Program-made: the position numbers and the translations under genes
Part shown: positions 46,090 to 53,923 of the stretch, one piece after another
Layout: every line of letters begins with the position of its first letter
Numbering within the stretch: position 1 is the stretch's first letter
Notes under the pieces: model-generated
The model's input: only the letters and a program-made list of their open reading frames with translations
Database searches by the model: none
Told to the model about the DNA's origin: nothing
NCBI RefSeq assembly: GCF_003046295.1
Contig: NZ_PZZN01000002.1
Coordinates: forward strand, 1 to 64,000
Source: Sphingomonas aerolata
GTDB taxonomy: Bacteria; Pseudomonadota; Alphaproteobacteria; Sphingomonadales; Sphingomonadaceae
Direction of reading: 5' to 3'
DNA: 64,000 nucleotides

Positions 46090-46095
46090 GAAACC

Positions 46096-46776
46096 CTACA
46101 GCATCCCCAGAAACGCCACGCCACGCGCGAATTCCTGGCGCTTGAGCTCGCGCAGCTGCGCCGCCTGCCAGTCCTCGCCCCACATCTCGATCGACCAGTC
46201 CTCGTCGATCCCCGCCGCCGCCCAGGCCGCATCGCCGTCGATCTCTCCCTCGACCAGCGCCAGCCCGATCACCAGCGACCCCGTCAGCGTGACGACCGGC
46301 GACAGCCCGGCAAGGTGGAAATCGTCATGCGCCGCGACCGCCTCGTGCAGCCGCGCGATCGTCGCGGGGGCTTGCGCGACGTGCATCACCCCCGCCGTCA
46401 CCGCGAACGTCACGTCGTACCGCGCGCGCGCCCAGTCGAGCAGCGGGTCCCAGCGCGCCGCCTGCCGCTCGACCAGCGGCGGCGGCCCGTCCGCGCGGTA
46501 GCAGAGCAGGTCGCTCTCGCCATAGGCCGCCAGCCGCTGCGCGAACTGCGCCGGATCGTTCGCGATCGGATCGGTCGCGGCATTGGCGAGGCCCGTCAGC
46601 GGCATCGTCCGCGGATCGATCGTCTCGCCGACGCTGCGCCATTCCTCCGCGACCGCCTGCGCCAGCGCATCGGTCGGCAGCGCGAGCGGCCGTCGCCCGG
46701 GGGTGCGGACCGGCTTGCCGTCGAGCGTCACCACGCGATCCGCATCGATCGCGACGTCTGTCCAGAATCTCTTCAT
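46096..46776 (-). CDS. ATP12 family F1-ATPase assembly chaperone
   Basis: 226 aa. Begins MKRFWTDVAIDADRVVTLDGKPVRTPGRRPL, the ATP12 signature, with LCYRADGPPPLVERQAARWDPLLDWA and SLVIGLALVEGEIDGDAAWAAAGIDEDWSIEMWGED also conserved. In mitochondria and alphaproteobacteria it assists assembly of the ATP synthase alpha subunit. First part of a minus-strand group with the HAD phosphatase and a 72-aa membrane protein upstream. Confidence 0.93.
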   Translation of the reverse strand: MKRFWTDVAIDADRVVTLDGKPVRTPGRRPLALPTDALAQAVAEEWRSVGETIDPRTMPLTGLANAATDPIANDPAQFAQRLAAYGESDLLCYRADGPPPLVERQAARWDPLLDWARARYDVTFAVTAGVMHVAQAPATIARLHEAVAAHDDFHLAGLSPVVTLTGSLVIGLALVEGEIDGDAAWAAAGIDEDWSIEMWGEDWQAAQLRELKRQEFARGVAFLGML

Positions 46777-46789
46777 GCGTCCTGTCCGG

Positions 46790-47008
46790 TCATTCGGTGG
46801 GCGTGCGCCAGCGCTGCGCCAGGCTGCGCGGCACGATCGCGATCATCGCCATCGCCGACAGCACGATCGCGGTGCCGAGGATCTTCGGCCCCCAGCTATA
46901 GGCGCGCGCGATCAGCACCAGCCCGAGCACCGCGCCCGCCACCCCGGCAAGTCGCACGCCGACCAGCACGAACCAGCGCCGCTGCGCCAGGCGATCGGCC
47001 TCCGTCAC
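46790..47008 (-). CDS. hypothetical two-helix membrane protein
   Basis: 72 aa: two hydrophobic helices (~13-34 and ~42-58) with short charged ends. Start overlaps the HAD phosphatase stop by 4 bp (ATGA, 47005-47008) and the stop is 13 bp before the ATP12 gene. Conserved-looking operon position; no family recognised. Confidence 0.65.
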   Translation of the reverse strand: MTEADRLAQRRWFVLVGVRLAGVAGAVLGLVLIARAYSWGPKILGTAIVLSAMAMIAIVPRSLAQRWRTPTE

Positions 47009-47664
47009 GACGCGGTCACCAGATGACGCAGCGCCGGTACCGTCTCGGCGACGACGTCCGCACCGGCATCCGCCAGCTCGTCGACCGCGTGATAGCCCCA
47101 GGTGACGCCGACCGCGCGCGCCCCCGCGGCGCGTGCCATCGCCATGTCATAGCTCGTATCGCCGATCATCGCGGTCGTCGCCGGGGTCGCGCCCGCCTCC
47201 TTGATCGCCGCGAACAGCATCGCCGGATCGGGCTTCGACGGATGCCGGTCCGCGGTCTGCAGCGTCACGAAGCGGTCGGCGATGCCGTGCGCGGCGAGGA
47301 CATGCGCGAGCCCGCGGTCCGACTTGCCCGTGGCGACGCCCAGCATCCAGCCATCGTCGGCAAGCGTCGCCAGCACGTCGGCGATCCCCTCGAACAGCGG
47401 CTCCTCGATCAGCTCGCCGCTCGTCCGCATCGCATGGAACGCGGCCTTGTAGTCGGTGGCGAGCGTGCGGTGCAGCGCCTCGTCGCCCTGCGGCACCAGG
47501 ATCTGCATCGCCTCGACCAGGCTGAGCCCGACGATCCGGCGAATCGCGGCGCGCGGCGGCGGGACGAGCCCGGCCGTCTCGAACGCCCGCTCGCACGCGA
47601 CGCAGATATTCGCCTGACTGTCGACGAGCGTCCCGTCGCAATCGAACACGGCGAGGCGGATCAT
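47005..47664 (-). CDS. HAD superfamily hydrolase, phosphoglycolate phosphatase-like
   Basis: 219 aa. HAD motif I at DCDGTLVDS (nucleophile Asp8, Asp10), motif II/III region VATGKSDRGL and KPDPAMLFAA, motif IV MIGDTSYDMAMA. The cap domain (~18-85) is the Gph/PGP type. Start ATG 47664 overlaps a TGA that ends a 25-codon protein-like stretch upstream, perhaps the remnant of a lost gene. Substrate uncertain: phosphoglycolate or another small phosphate ester. Confidence 0.9.
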   Translation of the reverse strand: MIRLAVFDCDGTLVDSQANICVACERAFETAGLVPPPRAAIRRIVGLSLVEAMQILVPQGDEALHRTLATDYKAAFHAMRTSGELIEEPLFEGIADVLATLADDGWMLGVATGKSDRGLAHVLAAHGIADRFVTLQTADRHPSKPDPAMLFAAIKEAGATPATTAMIGDTSYDMAMARAAGARAVGVTWGYHAVDELADAGADVVAETVPALRHLVTAS

Positions 47665-47862
47665 GAGATTTTCCAGCGCATCCCCGTCTCGTAGATCAGC
47701 CGGGCGAACGAGGGAACGCCAAACCGGAACGCGCATCGTCATGTTCCCCCGCAAAGGCGGGGGACTCGGACCCAAGCAGAACTGCCGATCATGCCCCCTG
47801 GACCCCCGCCCCCGCGGGGGAACGGGCAGGAAGGCGGAGCCTCACCATCACCATAACCACCA

Positions 47863-47960
47863 CCCCGGCGAAGGCCGGGGTCCAGTTGGGCGACGGTGCT
47901 AACGGCGCACAGCACCCGGTTACTGCAAGCTCTCCAACTGGACCCCGGCCTTCGCCGGGG
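47863..47960. repeat. REPIN unit 1 (98 bp)
   Basis: 27-bp outer arms, CCCCGGCGAAGGCCGGGG then TCCAGTTGG on the left and the reverse complement on the right, around ~44 bp with GACGGTGCTAACG and GCACCCGGTTACTGCAA. Each arm is itself palindromic. Confidence 0.85.
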
Positions 47961-48058
47961 TGATATTGGGTATGGGGCGAGGTTGGTTCGCTAGATGGCC
48001 GCGACCCCCGCCTCCGCGGGGGAACGGGCAGGCGGGCACCCCCTCACCATAATAACCA

Positions 48059-48156
48059 CCCCGGCGAAGGCCGGGGCCCAGTTGGGGGACGGTGCTAACG
48101 AAGCGCAGCACCCGGTTACTGCAACCTCTCCAACTGGGCCCCGGCCTTCGCCGGGG
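48059..48156. repeat. REPIN unit 2 (98 bp)
   Basis: Near-identical copy of the unit at 47863, exactly 196 bp downstream and in the same orientation. Compensatory change: TCCAGTTGG/CCAACTGGA in unit 1 is CCCAGTTGG/CCAACTGGG here, so pairing is preserved. Confidence 0.85.
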
Positions 48157-48190
48157 TGGTAGTGGATATGGGCGAGACCACCCCGCTAGA

Positions 48191-49489
48191 TCATCGCGAC
48201 CCCGGCCCACTCCGGGGCCCACTCGGCTTCCCCCCCGGACGACCGCGGCCACCAGGCTTGCCACCCTCGACCCGCGGCCCACTCCTGGGCGCACCGAATT
48301 TCGACCCCGCGCCCGTCCGCGAACCACCCGTCTTCGGCCCCGCAGGCTTGCCCCCCGCGGTCTTCTCCTCGACCACACCGCGCCCGCGACGTTCGCCGCG
48401 GCGTTCCTTGCGGACCGACTTGGCATGCGCCCGCGCGCGCGACTTGATCTCCTCGCGCGACGGCGCGGTCTTCTCGTCGAGCACCAGCGCATCGCCGAGC
48501 GACTCCTCGAAGCCCAGCTGCTTCAGGCTTTCCGCGAAATGCGTCGGCAGTTCGGCGGTCACGTCGATCGACCCGCCATCGGGATGGTCCACCTTGATGC
48601 GGCGCGCATGCAGATGCATCTTGCGCGAGATCCCGCCGGTCAGGAACGCCGCCGCACCGCCATATTTGCCGTCGCCGACGATCGGATGGCCGATCGCCGC
48701 CATGTGGACGCGCAGCTGGTGCGTGCGGCCGGTAAAGGGCTGCAGCTCGACCCAGGCGGCGCGGTTGCCCGCGCGCTCGATCACGCGGTACCGGGTCCGC
48801 GCGGGCGCGCCCTCGGCCTCGTCGACATGCATCTTCTCGCCGCCGGTGCCGGGCTGCTTGCCGATCGGCAGCTCGATCATGCCGTCCTCGATCGACGGCA
48901 CGTCGACCACCAGCGCCCAATAGACTTTCCGCGCAGTCCGCCCCGAAAACGCCTTGGCGAAGAACGCCGCCGCGCGCGACGTCCGCGCCACCAGCAGCGC
49001 GCCCGACGTATCCTTGTCGAGCCGGTGGACCAGCTTCGGCCGGCCCTCATTGTCATACTGGAGCGCATCGAGCAGCCCGTCGACATGCTGCGTCGTCTTG
49101 GTGCCGCCCTGCGTTGCCAGACCCGGCGGCTTGTTCAGCACGAACGCCTGGAAATCCTTGTGGATGACCATCGCCTGCGCGGCTTCGGTTTCCTCGTCCG
49201 ACAGGATCACGCGCTCGCGCACGCGCCGCGGCGCGTCCACGTCGGCGGTGGCCTTGTCGGCTTCGGGCGGCGGCACGCGCAGCATCTGGCCCGCCGCGAT
49301 CCGGTCGCCCGGCGTCGCGCGCGCACCGTCGACGCGCAGCTGGCCGGTCCGCGCCCACATCGCCACCGTCGTGAAGCTCGTCTCGGGCAGATGCCGCTTG
49401 AACCACCGGTCCAGCCGGATGCCGTCATCGTCGAACCCGACGTTGAACTCGCGGAAATTCGTATCGCTATCGTGTTTGCCCGCAGTCAT
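48191..49489 (-). CDS. RluA-family 23S rRNA pseudouridine synthase (RluC-like)
   Basis: 432 aa. An S4-like RNA-binding domain (~18-75) precedes the catalytic domain with HRLDKDTSG (155-163, catalytic Asp158), LQPFTGRTHQLRVHM and GHPIVGDGKYGG. The C-terminal ~100 residues are an added low-complexity basic tail rich in Gly, Arg, Lys, Pro and Ser ([23 protein letters not shown]). RluC normally ends near 320-330 aa. The stop abuts the repeat array. crcB overlaps its start by 4 bp. Confidence 0.93.
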   Translation of the reverse strand: MTAGKHDSDTNFREFNVGFDDDGIRLDRWFKRHLPETSFTTVAMWARTGQLRVDGARATPGDRIAAGQMLRVPPPEADKATADVDAPRRVRERVILSDEETEAAQAMVIHKDFQAFVLNKPPGLATQGGTKTTQHVDGLLDALQYDNEGRPKLVHRLDKDTSGALLVARTSRAAAFFAKAFSGRTARKVYWALVVDVPSIEDGMIELPIGKQPGTGGEKMHVDEAEGAPARTRYRVIERAGNRAAWVELQPFTGRTHQLRVHMAAIGHPIVGDGKYGGAAAFLTGGISRKMHLHARRIKVDHPDGGSIDVTAELPTHFAESLKQLGFEESLGDALVLDEKTAPSREEIKSRARAHAKSVRKERRGERRGRGVVEEKTAGGKPAGPKTGGSRTGAGSKFGAPRSGPRVEGGKPGGRGRPGGKPSGPRSGPGSR

Positions 49490-49860
49490 GCGACGGCCCT
49501 TACTGCGGAGAGACCCGCGAACAACGCGGCGATCGAACCGATCACCGACACCAGAACATAGCCGAGCGCGAGGCCCGGCGCGCCACGCTCGATCATCGTG
49601 ACGACGTCGAGCGAGAAGGAGGAAAAGGTCGTGAACCCGCCGAGCACGCCGACGCCGAGCAGCAGCCGCCAGCCTTCGGGCGCCGAATGGCGCGCAAGCA
49701 CGCCGACGAGCACGCCCATCAGCAGCCCGCCGACGAGATTGACCGCCAGCGTGCCAAACGGATAGCCGGCACCGAGCAGCGCGGTCATCGCGCGCCCGGT
49801 CAGATAGCGCGCGCCGGATCCGACCGCGCCACCGACCATGACATAGAGAAGGGGAGACAT
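49486..49860 (-). CDS. crcB: fluoride ion exporter CrcB/Fluc
   Basis: 124 aa, four membrane helices. The Fluc signatures GGAVGSGARYL, TLAVNLVGGLLMG (pore Asn) and GVGVLGGFTTFSSFSLD (TFSS Phe-box) are clear. It acts as a dual-topology dimeric fluoride channel. Stop overlaps the pseudouridine synthase start (ATGA). No fluoride-riboswitch consensus was seen upstream. Confidence 0.96.
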   Translation of the reverse strand: MSPLLYVMVGGAVGSGARYLTGRAMTALLGAGYPFGTLAVNLVGGLLMGVLVGVLARHSAPEGWRLLLGVGVLGGFTTFSSFSLDVVTMIERGAPGLALGYVLVSVIGSIAALFAGLSAVRAVA

Positions 49861-49947
49861 GCCCGCGCCCTAGCGCGAATCGCGGAAAACGGAAAGCCGC
49901 GCTTGACGGGGATGCGCGGCGCTCGCCCTTGGGCGCGGCGGCGACGG

Positions 49948-50703
49948 TCAGCGCCCGGCGTTGGAGACCAGATCGACGTCGCTGACCCCGTCCATGCGCG
50001 GCGTGACATACACACTATAGGCATCGCCGCCGCGCAGACCGCCGAGTACGTGCCGGCGGCCATCGCTGCGGTGGTCGGCCGAATAGCCCGTGTCGGCGGT
50101 GCGGGTATAATAGAAGTCGAGCAGCCGCTGCGGCGTGGCCCGACTCGAAAAGTGCACGACGCGCAGCCGGCAGCCGGCCTGGTCGGAACCTGCCGCCTCC
50201 GACAGTTGCGCATCGGGATAGAGCGGCAGGTCGGCGGGCAGGCGATTCGCCCACAGCGCCGAATAGCCGATCGTCCGCGCGCACGCCGCCGCGTTCGGAA
50301 ACGTCTGCCGCTCGGCCAGCGCGCCCAGCGTCAGCGCCGCGTCGGCCTGGCGGCAGGCGGAACAGTCACCGGCAGCGGCGGGCGCGCGTTTCAGCGTACG
50401 TGGATCGACCGTATCGGCGCGGCGGCCCGCTTCCTCGGGTGGCATCGCCCCGCCCATCGGTTCGGGCGGCGGGCGGATCGCGTCGTCGTTCGACGACTGG
50501 GTCAGCGTCGGGTCGACCATGATCTGACCCGCGAGCGCGGCGTTCAGCGCCGGGTCGCCCGCATTGCCGTTGCCAAGGTCCGCCTCCAAGTTCGTCGCGT
50601 CCTGCTGATCATCGACCGCGGGCTCGCCGCACGCGATCAGCGCGAGCGGCAGGGCAAACGCTAGGGCGGGCAGGCGGATGGTGCGGGCGGAACGGGTCAT
50701 CAC
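49948..50703 (-). CDS. hypothetical lipoprotein
   Basis: 251 aa. Signal peptide with lipobox ALIAC (Cys25), then a disordered acidic segment, a CSACR pair of cysteines (~116-119), further cysteines (~138, ~180) that could form disulfides, and a compact C-terminal domain (LPLYPDAQLSEAAG, VHFSSRATPQRLLDFYYTRTADTGYSA). The latter resembles domains seen in sphingomonad lipoproteins, but I do not know a function. Confidence 0.75.
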   Translation of the reverse strand: MMTRSARTIRLPALAFALPLALIACGEPAVDDQQDATNLEADLGNGNAGDPALNAALAGQIMVDPTLTQSSNDDAIRPPPEPMGGAMPPEEAGRRADTVDPRTLKRAPAAAGDCSACRQADAALTLGALAERQTFPNAAACARTIGYSALWANRLPADLPLYPDAQLSEAAGSDQAGCRLRVVHFSSRATPQRLLDFYYTRTADTGYSADHRSDGRRHVLGGLRGGDAYSVYVTPRMDGVSDVDLVSNAGR

Positions 50704-50808
50704 CCGGCATCAATGCGGGAGTGCGGGTGAAGAAAGCGTTGTCGCGGTACGCTTGGTCGGCCGGCCCGCGATCTTGCCTGCGACCGGTCGAGACGCCATG
50801 TTTGGGTC

Positions 50809-51030
50809 ATGCTCAACCTCGTCTCGATCCTCATCGGCCTCGTCACCCTCGCGCTGGGTCTCGTCGCCTTCTTCCCGCTGCTCGGCTGGATGAACTGGCT
50901 GGTCATCCCGATCGGCATCGTCGGCGCTGCGGTGGGTGCACTGTCGTCGAGCAATGCCGGGCGCAATCTCAACATCGTGCTGATCATCATCTTCACGCTG
51001 CGGCTGATGCTCGGCGGCGGCATCATCTGA
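50809..51030 (+). CDS. hypothetical small membrane protein
   Basis: 73 aa, nearly all hydrophobic: three helices (~5-22, ~27-45, ~54-70) with LGWMNWLVIPIGIVGAAVGALSSSNAGRN between. Looks like the small inner-membrane proteins common in sphingomonads. Start ATG 50809; no clear partner gene. Confidence 0.7.
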   Translation: MLNLVSILIGLVTLALGLVAFFPLLGWMNWLVIPIGIVGAAVGALSSSNAGRNLNIVLIIIFTLRLMLGGGII

Positions 51031-51047
51031 TCACAGGAGTCTTGGGG

Positions 51048-51494
51048 TCAGCGGCAGCGAATCCGGCCGCGATCGACCGACCGGCCGGGCAGCGCGCCGC
51101 CGCGCGTATCGACCAGCGTGCCGATCAGCCGTGACTCACCGCGTGCGATAATATTGCCAAGGACGCCGCCGGCAAGCCCGCCGGTGATCAGCCCGGTCGT
51201 CCCGTCCTCGCGGCGGCAGTAATAGCGGCCATCGGCGCCGCGATACAGGCGATCCGCCCGGCTCAGCCGGCGCACCTCGTAATAGCGGCCGTCGCGAAAA
51301 TACCGGTCCGCGAAATAGCCGCGCTGCCCCGGTTCGGGGCGATCATGATCATAGGCGCGGTATCGCTGCCAGTCGCCGGCGTCGCGTCGTGCGCCGCCGG
51401 CGATCGTCTGTGCACCGGCCGCGGCGGCACCAGCGACCCCCGCCTCTAACCCCGCACCGAGCAGGACGAGGGCGACGGTCGCGGCGATCCGCAT
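51048..51494 (-). CDS. exported glycine-zipper protein
   Basis: 148 aa with an N-terminal signal (~1-30). A Tyr/Arg-rich middle (RGYFADRYFRDGRYYEVRRL) is followed by DGRYYCRREDGTTG and a glycine-zipper helix (LITGGLAGGVLGNIIA), ending RIRCR. The C-terminal half is a paralogue of the 102-aa protein at 52022. Glycine zippers insert in outer membranes in the 17-kDa antigen type proteins. Start ATG 51494. Confidence 0.75.
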   Translation of the reverse strand: MRIAATVALVLLGAGLEAGVAGAAAAGAQTIAGGARRDAGDWQRYRAYDHDRPEPGQRGYFADRYFRDGRYYEVRRLSRADRLYRGADGRYYCRREDGTTGLITGGLAGGVLGNIIARGESRLIGTLVDTRGGALPGRSVDRGRIRCR

Positions 51495-51507
51495 GCCGGC
51501 GCGTCGA

Positions 51508-51933
51508 TCAGGCAAGCGTGTGGTCGAGCGTGATGTCGGCGTTCAAGACCTTCGACACCGGGCAGTTCGCCTTGGCATCCGCCGCGATCGTCGCGAACTC
51601 GTCGGCCGAGATGCCCTCGACCTTCGCGTTCAGCGTCAGCGCCGACTTGGTGATCTTGAACCCGTCGCCATCCTTGTCGAGCGTCACCTTCGCGCTCGTC
51701 TCGAGCGTACCCGCCTCATAGCCCTTGGCCGCGAGCGCAAAGCTCAGCGCCATGGTGAAGCAGCTCGCATGCGCGGCGGCGATCAGTTCTTCGGGGTTGG
51801 TGCCGGGCTCGTTCTCGAACCGCGTGTTGAAGCCGTAAGGCGAGTCGGACAGGACGCCCGACTGCGTCGAGACATGGCCCTTGCCGCTCTTGCCAAGGCC
51901 TTCATAGCTGGCCGAACCGCTGCGTGTCGTCAT
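51508..51933 (-). CDS. osmC: OsmC/Ohr family peroxiredoxin
   Basis: 141 aa. Catalytic cysteines Cys58 (AAHASCFTMALS) and Cys124 (AKANCPVSKVL) are both present, as is the N-terminal Arg region (GFNTRFENEPGTNPEELI). It reduces organic hydroperoxides with lipoyl or thiol donors. Length and the TNPEEL motif fit the OsmC subgroup better than Ohr. It follows a terminator that isolates it from the gene upstream. Confidence 0.93.
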   Translation of the reverse strand: MTTRSGSASYEGLGKSGKGHVSTQSGVLSDSPYGFNTRFENEPGTNPEELIAAAHASCFTMALSFALAAKGYEAGTLETSAKVTLDKDGDGFKITKSALTLNAKVEGISADEFATIAADAKANCPVSKVLNADITLDHTLA

Positions 51934-51954
51934 TTTCGGATCCTTCGAAACATG

Positions 51955-51989
51955 AAAAAGGGCGCCGCGGTTTCCCGCGACGCCCCCCT
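51955..51989 (-). terminator. intrinsic terminator after the glycine-zipper gene
   Basis: On the minus strand GGGCGTCGCGG, loop GAAA, CCGCGGCGCCC (one internal mismatch) followed by TTTTT. It lies 33 bp after the stop at 52022 and before the osmC start. Confidence 0.85.
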
Positions 51990-52021
51990 TCAACGCATCA
52001 GTCCGCAATGCGGTGCGTGGT

Positions 52022-52330
52022 TTAGCGGCAACGACGATTATTGTTGCTCGTGCCCTTGTCGATCGCGCGACCGGCCAGGCCACCCAGGACCGCGCCGCCG
52101 AGCGTGCCGACCGTGCGGTCGCCGCGCGTGTCGACCGTGCGGCCGAGGAGCGCGCCACCGACGCCGCCGATGATCGTGCCGGTCGTGCCATTGCTCTTCT
52201 TGCAATAGGTCCGGCCGTCGCGACCGCGCCATTCGCGCTTGCCGCGCTGCGCATCCGCGGCCGAGATCGGCACCGCGAGCGTCGGCAGGACGAGGGCGGT
52301 CGCGCTGAGTGCCATGATCAACTTACGCAT
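52022..52330 (-). CDS. exported glycine-zipper protein
   Basis: 102 aa: signal peptide (~1-27), then GRDGRTYCKKSNGTTGTIIGG and two glycine-zipper stretches (GGVGGALLGRTVD, GTLGGAVLGGLAGRAIDKG), ending NNRRCR. Its two cysteines match those of the 148-aa paralogue at 51048. Start ATG 52330. Probably an envelope-associated small protein. Confidence 0.75.
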   Translation of the reverse strand: MRKLIMALSATALVLPTLAVPISAADAQRGKREWRGRDGRTYCKKSNGTTGTIIGGVGGALLGRTVDTRGDRTVGTLGGAVLGGLAGRAIDKGTSNNNRRCR

Positions 52331-52680
52331 AAAATCTACTCCCGTTTGTAATGATCTGTGTCCGTAACGGCCGGCGTTTACCCCCGGTTGCATGAACCCA
52401 AAACAACGTCGCGTTCATCTTCGCTCCGGGCATCCTGGGTCGTGCAGGGCACGCGATTTGTCCCCGTTATCCACAGCAAGTTATCCACAGGCTGTGCACA
52501 AAAGGATAAGACCCGGCAAAATTCGCCGCGCATACGGGCTGTCCGGGCACTTTTCCCCGTTATCCACAAAGAATTATCCCCGCCTGTGGATAAGTTGGTC
52601 GTCAGCCGGGAAATGGCGCAAAATCCGGTCGCGGCTGCACCCTCGCTTGTGTCGCGCGCCACAGCGGCTAGGCCGGGGGG
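52331..52680. other. gene-free region with DnaA boxes, candidate oriC
   Basis: The 350-bp gap has no coding potential. From 52467 to 52593 it holds four perfect TTATCCACA boxes plus two near matches. The first part (52328-52365) is relatively AT-rich and could serve as an unwinding element. This density is what chromosomal origins show. Confidence 0.6.
52467..52593. promoter_or_regulatory. cluster of DnaA boxes
   Basis: Perfect TTATCCACA at 52467-52475, 52481-52489 and 52560-52568, and the reverse form TGTGGATAA at 52585-52593. TGTGCACAA (52493-52501) fits the relaxed TTNTNCACA consensus, and TTATCCCCG (52574) is a weak match. The first two boxes are spaced 14 bp apart. Confidence 0.8.
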
Positions 52681-53322
52681 ATGCTGCCCGTCACGATCCT
52701 GTCGCCCGACGTCCTCCCCGCCGCTGCGCGCTGGCTCGATCTCGCCGGGCTCGCGGTGTTCGCCGCCTCGGGTGCGCTCGCTGCGGCCAAGCGCGGGCAG
52801 ACCGTCGTCACCGCGATCTTCTTCGGGCTGATCACCGGGGTCGGCGGGGGCACGGTGCGCGATCTGCTGATCGACGCGCCGGTCTTCTGGGTGCACGACG
52901 CGCGCGCCGCCAGCATGTGCCTGATCGTCGCGCTGGTGATCTGGATCACGCCCGAACGCTGGTGGCGCGACGAGGCGCTGGGCTGGTTCGATGCGATCGG
53001 GCTCGCCGCCTATGCGGTGTTCGGCGCGGCCAAGGCGCTCGGCTACGGCGTGCCGCCCGTGCCCGCGGTGCTGATGGGGGTGATGAGCGCCTGTTTCGGC
53101 GGGATCATCCGCGACGTGCTCGCGGGCGAACCCTCGATCCTGATGCGCCCCGAACTCTATGTCACCGCAGCGGCGCTCGCCTCGGCGAGCTATGTCGGGT
53201 TGGTGCTGCTGGGCGTGTCGATCGGCTGGTCCGCGGTCGTCGCGGCGAGCGCGGGGTTCAGCCTGCGCGCCGCCGCGATCCGCTTCCACCTCGCGCTGCC
53301 CGCCTACCGCGCACGCCGCTAG
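52681..53322 (+). CDS. TRIC-type (YicG/UPF0126) membrane channel
   Basis: 213 aa, seven helices from two related halves. Each half carries the TRIC motif: GLITGVGGGTVRDLLIDAPVFW and GVMSACFGGIIRDVLAGEPSIL. Prokaryotic TRIC proteins are trimeric monovalent-cation channels. The start, ATG 52681, lies just right of the DnaA-box region. Confidence 0.93.
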   Translation: MLPVTILSPDVLPAAARWLDLAGLAVFAASGALAAAKRGQTVVTAIFFGLITGVGGGTVRDLLIDAPVFWVHDARAASMCLIVALVIWITPERWWRDEALGWFDAIGLAAYAVFGAAKALGYGVPPVPAVLMGVMSACFGGIIRDVLAGEPSILMRPELYVTAAALASASYVGLVLLGVSIGWSAVVAASAGFSLRAAAIRFHLALPAYRARR

Positions 53323-53329
53323 TCCGCAG

Positions 53330-53923
53330 TCAGCCCCGCACGACACCGACCTCGGCAAAGCGGCGCGGCTCGACCGGCGGCACCGCCGCGTCGTTCAGCG
53401 CGCATTGCCAGTGGCCGACATCGATCCACTGGCCGTTCTTGTACCCGACCGCGCGGTAGACGCCCGCGCGGCGGAACCCGACCGATTCGTGCAGCCGGAT
53501 CGATCCGTCATTGGGCAGCGCGATCACCCCGATCGCCTGGGTGAAGCCTTGCGCGCGCAGCGTGTCGATCAGCGCCTCGTACAACAGCCGCCCCGCACCC
53601 TGGCGCTGCGCCGCATCCGCGACATAGACCGTGGTCTCGACGACGAAGCGATAGGCGGCGCGCTCGCGGAACCGTCCGGCATAGCCGAAGGCGATCACCC
53701 CGCCCGCATCCCCCACCGTCGCGACCAGCCAGGGATAGAGCCCGTCCGACGCCGCCATCCGCGCGCGCATCTGCCGCGTGTCGGGCGCCTCGGTCTCGAA
53801 CGAGACCGTCCCCACCAGCACGTGCGGCGCATAGATCGCGGCGATCGCGGCGGCGTCCTCGGGTCGCGCCGCCCGGATCGTGATGGCCCCGGCCGTCCCG
53901 ATCGTGGGCGACGCGCCTGGCAT
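53330..53923 (-). CDS. GNAT acetyltransferase, phosphinothricin acetyltransferase-like
   Basis: 197 aa. The GNAT fold: N-terminal ITIRAARPEDAAAIAAIYAPHVLVGTVSFE, coenzyme A loop in QRQGAGRLLYEALI, and the Pat/Bar-like end ESVGFRRAGVYRAVGYKNGQWIDVGHWQ. These enzymes often acetylate amino acid analogues such as methionine sulfoximine. Start ATG 53923 shares one base with the sppA stop (TAATG), so it is coupled to sppA. Confidence 0.92.
   Translation of the reverse strand: MPGASPTIGTAGAITIRAARPEDAAAIAAIYAPHVLVGTVSFETEAPDTRQMRARMAASDGLYPWLVATVGDAGGVIAFGYAGRFRERAAYRFVVETTVYVADAAQRQGAGRLLYEALIDTLRAQGFTQAIGVIALPNDGSIRLHESVGFRRAGVYRAVGYKNGQWIDVGHWQCALNDAAVPPVEPRRFAEVGVVRG

Larger units (their letters stand above)
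47665..48190. other. gene-free gap with relic coding tail and repeat array
   Basis: 47662-47739 contains, on the minus strand, the protein-like tail FRFGVPSFARLIYETGMRWK then IS-stop, overlapping the HAD start as ATGA. The rest to ~48165 is built from GC-rich palindromes: CCCCCGC..GCGGGGG units at ~47752 and ~47804-47822, two REPIN units, and another CCCCCGCCTCCGCGGGGG at 48005-48022. No intact gene. Confidence 0.7.

Noticed and set aside
47750..48165. CRISPR array
   Set aside because: Repeats are palindromic REPIN pairs with unequal spacing and related internal sequence, without regular unique spacers or cas genes.
49861..49947. fluoride riboswitch upstream of crcB
   Set aside because: No conserved GGNGAUGG-type pseudoknot sequence was seen in the short upstream region.
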